Shown one piece after another: positions 26,711-36,054 of a stretch of 64,000 bases of DNA; the stretch's first letter is position 1; every line of letters begins with the position of its first letter. Under the pieces are notes generated by a model. That model made no database searches and had not been told where the DNA came from. It saw only the letters and a program-made list of their open reading frames with translations. The stretch comes from Candidatus Rifleibacteriota bacterium (GTDB lineage Bacteria > Muiribacteriota > Ozemobacteria > Ozemobacterales > Ozemobacteraceae), in contig JADFYG010000010.1 in assembly GCA_015233155.1 (NCBI GenBank), positions 1-64,000 of the forward strand, in the 5' to 3' direction. The translations under genes were made by a program, and so were the position numbers.

Positions 26711-27084
26711 TGGTTTCCTCCTTTATTTTTCCGATTCCAAATGTTTAGTGGCGGAAACCTTTAAAAAGTTCACGAGAAAAATTCGGCTGATTGTTCTTGA
26801 TAGGAAGTTCCTTTTTCATGAATCGAGGAAACTTCCGTGTTGATTTTCACTGAGTTGTCCCGGTATTTTCTCAGAGAATTTTACCAGTGCTGCACCTCCT
26901 GATTTGTCAGATGGCGTTCTTTGAAAAGTTGATTCTGAATGTGAATTAACAAGGGGCCTGCCAAGTAGCGACAGACCCCCGACGATGAACCGTCTACCGC
27001 ACGGGATATTCCTTGATGCCGGATTCTCGAGGCCATAAGTTTTTCACATGGTTCGGTCTTGAATCTGGCAAATGTGGCTCGTGA
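26711..27084. other. Gene-free gap with two small hairpins
   Basis: About 370 bases without a supported gene. Two hairpin-capable sequences are seen: GGAAGTT ... AACTTCC near 26810-26836, and GGGG(C)CTG ... CAG(A)CCCC near 26952-26978. The first is 100 bases upstream of the FGE-like gene and the second lies before the DUF4143 remnant. Nothing else is recognised. Confidence 0.4.
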
Positions 27085-27360
27085 ATGTCAGGTCGAAAGA
27101 AAAACCGTTGCCAACTTTGTTCAGGTTTTAGAAGACCTTCTGCTGGCTTTTTTGCTATCGAAGTAAAGAATTCTACAAAGGTCTTTCCGAAAGACCTGCA
27201 CTTTTTAAAGGCGTTCAAGGAAGATTATCCGCAAGCCCGGACATACCTTCTCTATCGCGGAAAAGATCGCCTGAAAATGGGAGATATCTATTGTCTTCCG
27301 GTAAGCGAGTTTCTCATGGCCATCAATCCCCGAGGGCAAAACCTTTTCCAGGTTGAGTAA
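27085..27360 (+). pseudogene. C-terminal remnant of a DUF4143 ATPase
   Basis: The in-frame stretch FFAIEVKNSTKVFPKDLHFL, KAFKEDYPQARTYLLYRG and YCLPVSEFLMAI is the C-terminus of AAA-type ATP-binding proteins with a DUF4143 tail. The ATPase domain and the start of DUF4143 are missing. Just upstream another frame reads NFVQVLEDLL, which looks like the preceding EVDFVLE-type stretch out of frame. I therefore read it as a decayed gene end and not as a 91-residue protein. Confidence 0.7.
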
Positions 27361-27413
27361 CAATATGGAACAAATATGGTATGACCCCGAAACGAACGGA
27401 AACTCATCCTTCA

Positions 27414-30389
27414 TTAAGGAAGTGAATATCCGACTATTTTTCCTGAAGAATCCTTTTCGACCTGGTAATAGATTGGCTCTTTGGTTGAATCCAGTTGGAA
27501 CGTCACGTCCTTATCTTTCTCAACCGAAACAATATTGCTGAATTCTCCGCTTGTACTAACCTGGGAAGCCGGATCAATAACAAAAGGGCGCCCTGCCTGT
27601 TGCTGATCACCCATTAGAAAAAAGCAATAACAATAGGGGTCTTTCTGGCCCTTCAAAGGCAAATTAAGCGAATACTTCCCGGTTTGATCGGGGGTCATAT
27701 CATATTTGTTCCATACGTTCCCAATCATTATGCAGAGTCGAACTCCCTTAACAGGTTGCAACAAAATATCTACCGTTTTGTCTTTTCCATCTGTATTAAC
27801 CAGATCCACAAAGCCAAGACAGTAGCCAGGTTTAGAAACAACGACTTTGTATGTTCCAAGGCGAACTGATTTAAAGGAAAAGCTTCCATCCTGGGCGGCA
27901 GAACAATCGCCAAAAGAGTAGTATTCCCGGCCGTCTTTTTCGAACAAAATTACTTTCGCGCCCACGATATCGGGATTTTTTCCTGATACGGCGCATAATG
28001 GATAAAGCGTCACGTCATACCTTTGCCGATATTCCTGATCTCTCATTGAAAAATAATAGTACTTAAATTCAGGACTATATCCTGCCTTTGTAATCTGAAT
28101 TGTAAAATCTTCTTTTGGAAGATCGTTTAAACAGTAGCACCCGGATGCATCAGGTGCCGCCTCAATAAATTTCTCCATGCTGGATTTTCCATTTACTGTT
28201 ACTCGTTTGTAGCCTCGAACAAATGTTCCTGAGAGATCTCCATTATAGGCAACCTTGATTTGTCCCTGGATACAACACTCATTTTTCAAATCAACATTTT
28301 CCTGAACTGTTTTCTGATCAGTTATAGTGAGGGTTTCCTTCGCTGACGAATATCCCTGAGCCTGAACCTCCAGAACATGCTTTCCAAAAGAGACTTTTTC
28401 AATAACGCATGGGGTTTCACCCTTGGGAATGCTGTCAAGCAATACTGTAGCGCCGGAAGGATTGGACGTGACCTTTATACAACCCAGTGCCTTGGAAGGA
28501 GTTTGAGTCTGTGTGTTTTGAACACCTGTAATATTCTTCTGGAGACTGATAATTTTCGTAAAAATCCTTGCCTGGATTCCATCCTTGTCCTGAAGTTGAG
28601 CCAGATTAAAACGCATCTTGTCAGAAACGGCCTTTAAGACAAACTGGAACTGAGCTATCGCGGAAGGATTTTCCTTCAATTGCCCCTCGAGAACCGAAAG
28701 GCCTTCTTCAATATCGCCGAATTTCCCGGAATCGACCAGGCTTACAAAAAACTTCCTGATCTCCTTTTGCCGTCTTTCCATGGATGTCTGCAGAAAGTTA
28801 TAGTCCCGCGTAAGTTTCTCGAAAACAGGACCATCGCGGCTGGTCTTTGGAAGATATACTTCAAGGTCCCGGAGAGCCTGATCCAGGAAGACGAGTTCCG
28901 CAATTTTATCCTGAACAACGCTTTTACTTCCCTTTATTGGCAGTTGAATAAAGCCCTTGTTATCTGAAACATCGGAAACATATAATCCGGGAGCTGCGTC
29001 AAATGGAATTTCGACTTCTTTTGGAACAAGATTTTTGGCGGAAATAGTAAGTTGAAGCTTATTTTCCTCTTTAAACCGCAAACAGGCTAGAGCACCAATG
29101 ACTGGGGCTCCGTTTGCGGAAATATTCAAGGTAAGTCGTGAATTTTGGGGGTCAGGCTTTGTTGTTACTAGCAGTTCCTGAGGTTCGTCGGTCCAGACTG
29201 GCATTTCCGGGTCACCAAGAAGATTCATTCCAAAAACGAGCCATCGATACTGTCCATCAGTGGCCATGGCTTCGGGAACATATTTTGCGCGAGCCCTGGC
29301 AACGGCCTCGCCGATATGGTTGGAAATGTTTTTCGGATCGTTTAAAAGAAGGTCATAAAAATCCTTGATCATCAGGATGGTGTAATAATGGCCTTCGTTC
29401 TGTACTTGGTACCATCCCTCGCGACTGCATGCCCAATATGCGACAGCCCCCCCCTTGGGATTGTTCATGAAATGTTCTGAAAGGGAATCCTTGTCAAAAT
29501 AATTTGTGAGACAGGAAATCGATGTGTAAATGAAGGGAAAGGAGTTGGACAAAGCATCCGCATCTTCACTCTTAAAAAGTCCATTGGCTGCAAACAAATT
29601 CACGTTTCCGTGAGCCCCGACATATACAAAATGCGGGTTAAACGTTGAAAAGCCATTCTTGATCTGATCAGGATTGGCTCCCTGGGAGTCATAAAACCGC
29701 TGTATCTGATAATCCTTGAAAAAGGCCCCGGCCAGTTGTTCGGCGTCGTGTTCTCCGGGAGTTTGTTCGTCGTGGTCCATGCCGACAAGCAGAGCGCGCT
29801 TTACCCAATTTTTCGGAGGGGACTTTTCGTAATTCAGAACCTTCTGGACAAATGTTGAAGCGTCTTCCCGCGAATCAACTGAGGCCCGTCCGATAAAGAC
29901 TTCGGGGATCAGATCGCAATTATCCTTTGGCTCTCCGTAAATTCCGTTATTATTGCCATCCCAGGTTCCATCGAGATTCGCGTAATACAGATCGGAAGGG
30001 ATATCGGTTCCGCCTCTTATTCCTGATCTTGCGTATCGAACAGGAATTAAGGCGCCTTCCTTATCTTCGGTATCACCACCCAGCAAAACCCACTTCACGT
30101 TCCAGGTCTTTTTGGCATCTTTAATGAATTCTCTTATTTGAACGGGTACATCTTTCCCCTGATAGTTTTTCAGTACCCACTCAAGCGAAATGACTCTTGT
30201 TGGAACTCCTTTTGCTGTTTTCCAGTCGGCAAGCTGCTGAAAAATTGAAGCATAGCGCAGGGGAGTGATAATAACGTATTCAACGGCATTTCCAAGTGTC
30301 AGGCAAGCTGAGGTTGCGTCCTTTGCCTCAATCCGGAAAGCCCAGCCAATGGTCAATATTGAAAAAACGAGAATAAATATTTTTTTCAT
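27414..30389 (-). CDS. Exported C25 (gingipain-type) cysteine peptidase with PEGA and Ig-like domains
   Basis: 991 residues. Signal peptide about 1-22. The N-terminal 430 residues are a caspase-like peptidase C25: catalytic His260 in FVYVGAHGN and Cys293 in TSISCLTNYF, plus LLGGDTED and LIPEVFIGRAS. A coiled linker (about 500-650) follows. A PEGA domain comes next (GCIKVTSNPSGATVLLDSIP, about 637-700), then carboxypeptidase-regulatory-like beta domains (YCLNDLPKEDFTIQITKAGY). No type IX secretion C-terminal domain is evident, so the export route beyond the inner membrane is unclear. It stands alone on the minus strand. Substrate specificity (Arg or Lys in gingipains) cannot be read from sequence. 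Confidence 0.88.
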   Translation of the reverse strand: MKKIFILVFSILTIGWAFRIEAKDATSACLTLGNAVEYVIITPLRYASIFQQLADWKTAKGVPTRVISLEWVLKNYQGKDVPVQIREFIKDAKKTWNVKWVLLGGDTEDKEGALIPVRYARSGIRGGTDIPSDLYYANLDGTWDGNNNGIYGEPKDNCDLIPEVFIGRASVDSREDASTFVQKVLNYEKSPPKNWVKRALLVGMDHDEQTPGEHDAEQLAGAFFKDYQIQRFYDSQGANPDQIKNGFSTFNPHFVYVGAHGNVNLFAANGLFKSEDADALSNSFPFIYTSISCLTNYFDKDSLSEHFMNNPKGGAVAYWACSREGWYQVQNEGHYYTILMIKDFYDLLLNDPKNISNHIGEAVARARAKYVPEAMATDGQYRWLVFGMNLLGDPEMPVWTDEPQELLVTTKPDPQNSRLTLNISANGAPVIGALACLRFKEENKLQLTISAKNLVPKEVEIPFDAAPGLYVSDVSDNKGFIQLPIKGSKSVVQDKIAELVFLDQALRDLEVYLPKTSRDGPVFEKLTRDYNFLQTSMERRQKEIRKFFVSLVDSGKFGDIEEGLSVLEGQLKENPSAIAQFQFVLKAVSDKMRFNLAQLQDKDGIQARIFTKIISLQKNITGVQNTQTQTPSKALGCIKVTSNPSGATVLLDSIPKGETPCVIEKVSFGKHVLEVQAQGYSSAKETLTITDQKTVQENVDLKNECCIQGQIKVAYNGDLSGTFVRGYKRVTVNGKSSMEKFIEAAPDASGCYCLNDLPKEDFTIQITKAGYSPEFKYYYFSMRDQEYRQRYDVTLYPLCAVSGKNPDIVGAKVILFEKDGREYYSFGDCSAAQDGSFSFKSVRLGTYKVVVSKPGYCLGFVDLVNTDGKDKTVDILLQPVKGVRLCIMIGNVWNKYDMTPDQTGKYSLNLPLKGQKDPYCYCFFLMGDQQQAGRPFVIDPASQVSTSGEFSNIVSVEKDKDVTFQLDSTKEPIYYQVEKDSSGKIVGYSLP

Positions 30390-30590
30390 AATAATTCTCT
30401 TTTCCCACGAACTTTAATAATGGAACAAATTATGATTATATCAAAATTTCAGATAACAACAAGATTTTGTTGATGCCATGAACTTAACGTGCCATTCGGC
30501 GTTTACATTTTTTTATACTTTCTATTTTTTGGCAATTTTATTTTTTGGCTGTTGCAATGGGCTTTGTTTTTCCTTAGAATGTCGGCACCT

Positions 30591-30606
30591 TGGAGGGGCC
30601 CCTCCA
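30591..30606. promoter_or_regulatory. 16-bp perfect palindrome upstream of the ATP-grasp gene
   Basis: TGGAGGGGCCCCTCCA is a perfect 16-bp palindrome ending 10 bases before the AAGGAG ribosome site. It follows a T-rich stretch at about 30508-30580. It could be an operator or an mRNA structure that affects translation; nothing else supports either. Confidence 0.35.
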
Positions 30607-30624
30607 GAAAGAAAGAAGGAGCCA

Positions 30625-31788
30625 ATGAACTTCGTTTATCTCTCGCCTCAGTTTCCGCCACACTTCTATCGTTTTTGCGTAGAACTCGCCAGACAGGGCG
30701 TACAGGTCTTTGGTATAGGTGATGCTCCGCTTGAACAGTTGCGTCCTGAGTTACGTGAGGCCTTGGCCGATTACTATCAGGTTAACTCGCTCCATGATGA
30801 AGATCAGGTAAGACGTGCCTGCGGATATTTCGTCTGGCGTCACGGCAAAATTGATCGCATCGAGTCTCATATAGAAATATGGCTCACTCTCGAAGCGGTC
30901 ATGCGCGAGGATTTCAACATGATCGGTCCGAAGATTCCGCAGACCGATATTTTTAGACGGAAATCGAAGATGAAGGAAGTATTTCGCGGAGCGGGAATTC
31001 CGGTCGCAGATGGAGAGTTGTTTCGCGACCGCGCACACACGGAAGCTTTTATCAAGCGTGTAGGATACCCGATCATTGCAAAGCCGGACATCGGAGTCGG
31101 CGGTCAGGACACCTTCCGAATTGAGGGCAGCAATGATATTGACCGTTTTCTCTCACAAAAACCATCTGTAGATTATTTTCTCGAAGCTTTCGTTTTCGGT
31201 GATCTGTTTACGTTTGACGGCATCACTGACCAGCAGGGAAACATGGTGTATCACACATCGCACACATCGGCAACGGGAGTCCTGGAGCTTGTCGTTGACA
31301 ATGTCGATTTGAGTTATTATTCCCTGAGAGAGATTCCGGAAACACTTCGGTCATATGGAGAAAAAAGTGTTGCGGCATTCGGAATCCGCGAGAAATTTTT
31401 TCACTTCGAGTTTTGGAAAGAACATAAAACCGGTCGTTATATTGCTATGGAACTAAATTGTCGCCCCCCGGGCGGGTATACAACGGATATCATGAATTAT
31501 AGCGCTGATATCGACGTATATCGCGAATGGGCCAATGTCATAGTCAGGAACAGATTTGAATCTGGCGTTAAACGAAAATACCATTGCGCACATGTTGCCA
31601 GGAGATTTGAAAAATCGTATCGTTTGAGCCACGAGGAGATCCTCGCTCAATATGGCGCGAACATAGCTTTTGCCAGCGAAGTTCCTCTGATATTCGCCCC
31701 TGTCATGGGGAATATGTGCTATCTGGTGAGATCTGAAGAAGAGTCAGAGATAAGAAAGATGATCCTGGCCATACAGGAAAAAGCCTGA
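30625..31788 (+). CDS. ATP-grasp family carboxylate-amine ligase-like protein
   Basis: 387 residues; ATG 30625 has AAGGAG 5 bases upstream and starts MNFVYLSPQFPPHFYRF, so the longer frame from 30478 is rejected. ATP-grasp features: lid and lysine strand VGYPIIAKPDIGVGGQDTF, a DYFLEAFVFGDLFTFDG strand, then FHFEFW and AMELNCRPPGG, which supply the Mg-binding Glu/Asn pair. Members join a carboxylate to an amine or similar group through an acyl phosphate; the substrates are unknown. It is a single gene; no peptide or siderophore genes lie nearby. Confidence 0.85.
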   Translation: MNFVYLSPQFPPHFYRFCVELARQGVQVFGIGDAPLEQLRPELREALADYYQVNSLHDEDQVRRACGYFVWRHGKIDRIESHIEIWLTLEAVMREDFNMIGPKIPQTDIFRRKSKMKEVFRGAGIPVADGELFRDRAHTEAFIKRVGYPIIAKPDIGVGGQDTFRIEGSNDIDRFLSQKPSVDYFLEAFVFGDLFTFDGITDQQGNMVYHTSHTSATGVLELVVDNVDLSYYSLREIPETLRSYGEKSVAAFGIREKFFHFEFWKEHKTGRYIAMELNCRPPGGYTTDIMNYSADIDVYREWANVIVRNRFESGVKRKYHCAHVARRFEKSYRLSHEEILAQYGANIAFASEVPLIFAPVMGNMCYLVRSEEESEIRKMILAIQEKA

Positions 31789-31837
31789 TACATAATGAAT
31801 TTCTTCTGCAATGGGTTTGCAAAATGATTTGGAAGAG

Positions 31838-31863
31838 GGGGCGGGTTTCAAACCCGCCCCTAC
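31838..31863. repeat. GGGCGGGTTT palindromic dispersed repeat, copy 1
   Basis: Arms GGGGCGGGTTT and AAACCCGCCCC around a single C, followed by TAC. A second copy is at 53840-53863. It lies between the ATP-grasp and CheA genes and might terminate the former. The motif resembles repeats common in other bacterial genomes. Confidence 0.7.
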
Positions 31864-31989
31864 ATGAAATGTCGTAAATATTGCATGCCCCTGTGTTTAT
31901 TTGCACCACGGATTATTGTAACCATCTTCTGTGTTATATTACGGATTTTGTGATTGGTAAGAGAGTGTAAACAGCAGGAGTAATAATCA

Positions 31990-34900
31990 GTGGCTGTCGT
32001 TCGAGATGAAGACTGGAAATATGTTCTTGGCATTTTCATAGCCGAGAGCACGGAGATGCTCGACTCGGTCGAGCCACGCCTCATGCAGCTGGAAACGCTT
32101 CCGGCGGGCAGAGATGATACCCAGAAGCTTTTGAACGAGATCTTCCGGCTTTTTCATTCTTTGAAGGGGGGAGCGGCATCATTCGATTTAAACGTGATTC
32201 GCGATGTCACGCACCAGATGGAGAATATGCTCGAAATATTCCGGTCGCAGCAGAAGCCGGTAAAGGCTATTCATATCGATCTGATGTGCAAGACATGCGA
32301 CCTCATACGAAAGTGCCTTCCGCGGGTTGCCGTGGAGTTTGCAGATGTCGAATTCACCGGTGAAGCAACTGAACTTCACGATCTTATAACCCGTGAACTG
32401 CTCATCCTAGAGGGCAAGAGTCCCACGACCGCGTCATCCTCGAAGAAAAGCGATTCGACTAAACCCGCAGCTACTGATAAAAGTGAAGCGACAAAAGCTT
32501 CCGCAATAGATGACCTCCCGGAGCTTTCGGCATTCGACACGTTTTTCACACCACCACATTCCAATTTTGCCGGGTCTCGTGCCGATCTGAATCTTTTCCT
32601 GACTCCGACTATGCTTGCGCAGTTTATCCAGGAATCAGAAGTCAGCTTTTCACAAATCGAAGCGCATATCGAGTTTGTCAATAAATCTGGTTACAACTCG
32701 CAATTTTTTTTGGAAGCTTTCCGGGAAATTCACACCTTCAAGGGCATGTCCATATTTTTCGGTTATCCAACACTATCCGACCCGGCCAACCTCGTTGAAA
32801 CTCTAATAGATCTGATTCTGCTAGGCTCTGTACCCAATCTGTCTGACGTGCTCTCCTTGCTGAAAGAATCAGTTGCCGCACTGCGAAGCGGTCTTGAATG
32901 CCTGAAAAAGTCGGAGGAGGTTGTTGTCGATCCGGGCAATCTCGTCGCGAAGCGCCTGGAATCCGCTATATCCAAGGCAAAAGCTACAAAGCCTGCCCCT
33001 CAGCTCACCCCCATTGTTGATCGAGTTAAAGAGCAAAGTAGAGCCCCGGATTCACCTGATGTGATATCGCCAACAGCGGATTCCGGACTAACGCCGACAC
33101 AAGCTCCAGGCCTCACTCTTGTTGAAATGCAGTTGAACGTATCGCCGCAGATGCTCGAGGATTTCCTCGGTTTTGCGAGAGAATTATTCGACGATGCTGA
33201 TGCGGCGCTCGTCATTCTGAAGAATGACACAACCGCCATAGATAAGATAGAGAAGGCTTTTCAGGCCATACACAGTTTTTCCGGAACCTCCGGCTTCTTT
33301 GGATTCAAGCCACTGATGGATTTTGCCAGATTATGCGAATTAGTGCTCAACCATATGATCAGGCATCCGATTGCCACGGCCACAGAGGTCGTAGCAACGG
33401 TAACGGATGCAGTCAAGGCGATGCGCACCGTTGTAGAACGCTTAAAAACCTCAGGCCCGGAACTGGGCGAAAACGAAATACCGGTACTGAAGCGACTGAG
33501 CGAAATTCTTGCCGAATTCGGAAAGACCGAAGGGATGGCCGAATTTTTCCCGGCTGGAGCGGTTCTCGAAGAAGTTTTCGATCCCTCCCATCTGAAAACT
33601 TTCCGGGATGAATCCATGTCAGGAATCGCCGCTCTCGAACGGTTATTGAGCAACTGGAGTCGCGACCCGGAAGACACTTCCTTTGCCCCTGAGGTCAGTT
33701 CAACCATTCATGCATTGAAAAGTGGAGCGGCGACACTGATCACCCGGGCGAAAAAGCCTCTTCCATCGAAACACCCGCTGCAATTTTTCCGCGTGGTGGC
33801 ACACGGCGCGGAAATGATTGTGTCGCGAGATCTCGTCTACGAAGAGTCTTTAATGGGAATCGATGAGTTTGAAACGCTTTTCAAAAGTGTGGAGACGCTC
33901 AAAAGCCTCAGGGAAGCCTTTTTCGCCCGTGAATCAACTGTTTCCATCTCCGAGGAGCTTCTCGCAAGGCTTTCGATTAATGCCGCCCAGTTTCGCGAAA
34001 CCGATCTGGCCCTCATGGAAGCCTGCCTCAAGAATATCGAGCATTCTCCGGAAAACGAAATTCCTGATGCCGTGCGGGCATATTTACGATCTTTGCGAAA
34101 TCTGGAATCAGCCTGCAAGCGACTGATTCGTCCTGATGTGGGGCAACTTGTTGAACGGCAAAAGACGCTTCTTGATTCATGGATTAAGAATCAGGCCTCA
34201 CATTTCTCCACCCTCCTCCCGGAAATAAAAAAAGAGTATGCCGCTCTTCTGGAATGCATCAACGCCCCTCCACCCGCAGGCGCTGTCCCCGGAGCCGTTG
34301 TCAAACGGGAGCACAAACCTCCCGAAGCTGCGGGTGTCACCAAAGGCACGCTACGAATCGACGAAGAGAAAATAGACAGACTGCTGCGTGCGGTCGGAGA
34401 ATTGTTCGTTGTTTGTGAATCATTTTCGTTGCTTGAAAAACAGCTCGCAAACGGAAGCAATCTGGCGGCACTTTCACAGCGTATGCGCGAGACAGGCGAG
34501 GGCATGGCAGGTCTTACCAGTGAACTCGAAAAAGGGCTGATGGCGATTCGACTTGTGCCCGTCAAATCAGTGTTTCAACGATTTCCCAGAATTATTCGAG
34601 ATCTTGCGCGCCAGCTTGGCAAGGAAGTTCAGCTGCAGATTCGCGGCGAAGATACCGAAATAGATAAGAAAACCCTGGAACAGATAAATGACCCGCTAGT
34701 GCATCTGATTCGCAACTCCGTTGATCATGGCGTAGAGCTCCCAGACAAGCGTCGCGAAACCGGGAAACCCGTAGAAGGGGTGGTAATTCTTTCAGCGTCA
34801 ATTCATGGCGACCAGATCAATATCGCTATTTCCGATGACGGCAAGGGACTTTCTCCGGTGGTCCTGAAGAATAAGGCGATTGAAAGAGGAATAATCACCC

Positions 34901-35634
34901 CGGAAGAAGCCACCATCATGACGGATCGGGAAGCATACAATCTGATATTCGCGGCGGGTTTTTCCACGGCCGAAAAAGTTACGGATGTTTCAGGTCGCGG
35001 TGTAGGCATGGATGTTGTCCGCAACAACATATCCGCCCTCCAGGGAACGGTCGAGATCGAGAGCAAGGTCGGAGAGGGCTCAACCTTTACGCTGAAACTG
35101 CCTATTCAAAAACTTTGTCTTATGGTATTTCAAACGGTACTCGTGCAAGCCGGTCAAGAAGAATATCTGCTCCCCATGGAAAATGTTGCCTATCTGGTTA
35201 ATATTCCAACCTCTCAGATACATGTTTACAGCAATATGTTGTTTGTTCCCATACACGAAAAATTGTATCCGATGGCCTTTCTGGACCGCCTCCTCGATAC
35301 CCGGCTTCCAGCCCCCGCCGGAGCCCCAAACCCAGATATAAGCATTCCCAGAGACGGCAAAGATCTGGCAGTAGCGCTGATTCGCTGCTCAGCAGGAGAA
35401 TACGCTCTGGGTTTCGATCGCTTCATCAGTGAAGAACGCGTCGTCGTCAAGCCGCTGAAAAGCCGTCTGGTTCAATCCCCGCTATTCTCCGGCAGCGCAA
35501 TAATGGGCGATGGCAGGGTTTCACTGGTATTAGAGCCAATCAATCTCGCCGAGCATTTTACCCATTATTCCGAGTACATCGCGGATAAAAATAATTGCGC
35601 GGCAATCCCGGCGCCACTTCCCCGAAAGCGCTGA
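31990..35634 (+). CDS. CheA-type histidine kinase with four Hpt domains
   Basis: 1214 residues; GTG 31990 with AGGAG 9 bases upstream. There are four phosphotransfer domains in series: His56 (LFHSLKGGAAS), His248 (IHTFKGMS), His428 (IHSFSGTS) and His574 (IHALKSGA). A dimerisation helix (about 790-860) follows, then a HATPase domain (LVHLIRNSVDHGVE, ISDDGKGLS, VSGRGVGMDVV) and a C-terminal CheW-like domain (about 1037-1190). The third Hpt has Ser for the usual Lys, so may be inactive. No response-regulator domain is fused, unlike ChpA of type IV pilus systems, which it otherwise resembles. No cheW, cheY or cheB lies beside it; CheV is 15 kb downstream. Confidence 0.93.
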   Translation: MAVVRDEDWKYVLGIFIAESTEMLDSVEPRLMQLETLPAGRDDTQKLLNEIFRLFHSLKGGAASFDLNVIRDVTHQMENMLEIFRSQQKPVKAIHIDLMCKTCDLIRKCLPRVAVEFADVEFTGEATELHDLITRELLILEGKSPTTASSSKKSDSTKPAATDKSEATKASAIDDLPELSAFDTFFTPPHSNFAGSRADLNLFLTPTMLAQFIQESEVSFSQIEAHIEFVNKSGYNSQFFLEAFREIHTFKGMSIFFGYPTLSDPANLVETLIDLILLGSVPNLSDVLSLLKESVAALRSGLECLKKSEEVVVDPGNLVAKRLESAISKAKATKPAPQLTPIVDRVKEQSRAPDSPDVISPTADSGLTPTQAPGLTLVEMQLNVSPQMLEDFLGFARELFDDADAALVILKNDTTAIDKIEKAFQAIHSFSGTSGFFGFKPLMDFARLCELVLNHMIRHPIATATEVVATVTDAVKAMRTVVERLKTSGPELGENEIPVLKRLSEILAEFGKTEGMAEFFPAGAVLEEVFDPSHLKTFRDESMSGIAALERLLSNWSRDPEDTSFAPEVSSTIHALKSGAATLITRAKKPLPSKHPLQFFRVVAHGAEMIVSRDLVYEESLMGIDEFETLFKSVETLKSLREAFFARESTVSISEELLARLSINAAQFRETDLALMEACLKNIEHSPENEIPDAVRAYLRSLRNLESACKRLIRPDVGQLVERQKTLLDSWIKNQASHFSTLLPEIKKEYAALLECINAPPPAGAVPGAVVKREHKPPEAAGVTKGTLRIDEEKIDRLLRAVGELFVVCESFSLLEKQLANGSNLAALSQRMRETGEGMAGLTSELEKGLMAIRLVPVKSVFQRFPRIIRDLARQLGKEVQLQIRGEDTEIDKKTLEQINDPLVHLIRNSVDHGVELPDKRRETGKPVEGVVILSASIHGDQINIAISDDGKGLSPVVLKNKAIERGIITPEEATIMTDREAYNLIFAAGFSTAEKVTDVSGRGVGMDVVRNNISALQGTVEIESKVGEGSTFTLKLPIQKLCLMVFQTVLVQAGQEEYLLPMENVAYLVNIPTSQIHVYSNMLFVPIHEKLYPMAFLDRLLDTRLPAPAGAPNPDISIPRDGKDLAVALIRCSAGEYALGFDRFISEERVVVKPLKSRLVQSPLFSGSAIMGDGRVSLVLEPINLAEHFTHYSEYIADKNNCAAIPAPLPRKR

Positions 35635-35702
35635 CTTTTTTTCGCAGATGAAAAATGCCACTGAGCTGTGAACGCCAAAAAAGAGTCCTAGCGGAGTTTT
35701 TG

Positions 35703-35750
35703 CCACAGATGAACTCAGATGCTCACAGATAAGACAGCTGGGTTAATCTG
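35703..35750. repeat. CACAGA/TCTGTG degenerate array, left part
   Basis: CACAGATGAACTCAGATG and CACAGATAAGAC are followed by GGTTAATCTGTGG in the opposite sense, so the array contains both orientations. It matches the copies at 3250-3290 and 55885-55930. Confidence 0.7.
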
Positions 35751-35909
35751 TGGAGTCATTTAATTCTCCGCAGGTGAATAGCTTGAATAGCACGATTTCG
35801 TTTATTAGGTAGGGCGGGACCGCTGGGCCCGCCGAGAAAGCTCTTGGCAAAGCACACGGCGCGCCCGGCGGTCGCGCCCTACCACAGAGCTTTTAAGTGC
35901 GTTTGCCCT
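35751..35909. mobile_element. MITE-like palindromic element, hybrid ends
   Basis: The left end (GTCATTTAATTCTC) is that of the elements at 43.5 and 61.2 kb; the right end (TTTTAAGTGCGTTTGCCC) is that of the element at 54 kb. The core hairpin is GGTAGGGCGGGACCGC ... GCGGTCGCGCCCTACC. It sits within the TCTGTG array, and the flanks GGTTAATCTG and GGTTAATCCG may be a target duplication or just array units. It has no open reading frame and is therefore non-autonomous. Confidence 0.65.
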
Positions 35910-35919
35910 GGTTAATCCG

Positions 35920-36015
35920 TTAATTTGTAGTTAATCGGTGGCTATCTGTGTTAGTCTGTGTCCATCTGTGGTTCATTCGTGGTTAATCTGTTGTTAAGGT
36001 GTTAATCCGTCTTTA
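35920..36015. repeat. TCTGTG degenerate array, right part
   Basis: Units of 10-11 bases such as atctgtgtta, gtctgtgtcc, atctgtggtt, cattcgtggt and taatctgttg, about nine units in all. The spacing is close to one DNA helical turn. No coding potential. Confidence 0.7.
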
Positions 36016-36054
36016 TCAGCGATTCACACATAGGACAGTGAACAGGAGACTCCC

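Larger units (their letters stand above)
35635..36054. other. Repeat-filled gap between CheA-type and GH57 genes
   Basis: About 420 bases without a gene. The sequence is almost entirely repeats: a TCTGTG/CACAGA array (35703-35750 and 35920-36015) interrupted by a palindromic element at 35751-35909. The ribosome site for the GH57 gene is at its right end. Confidence 0.8.

Noticed and set aside
35920-36015. Possible CRISPR array
   Set aside because: Units of 10-11 bases are degenerate and have no separate spacers; no cas genes anywhere in the window.
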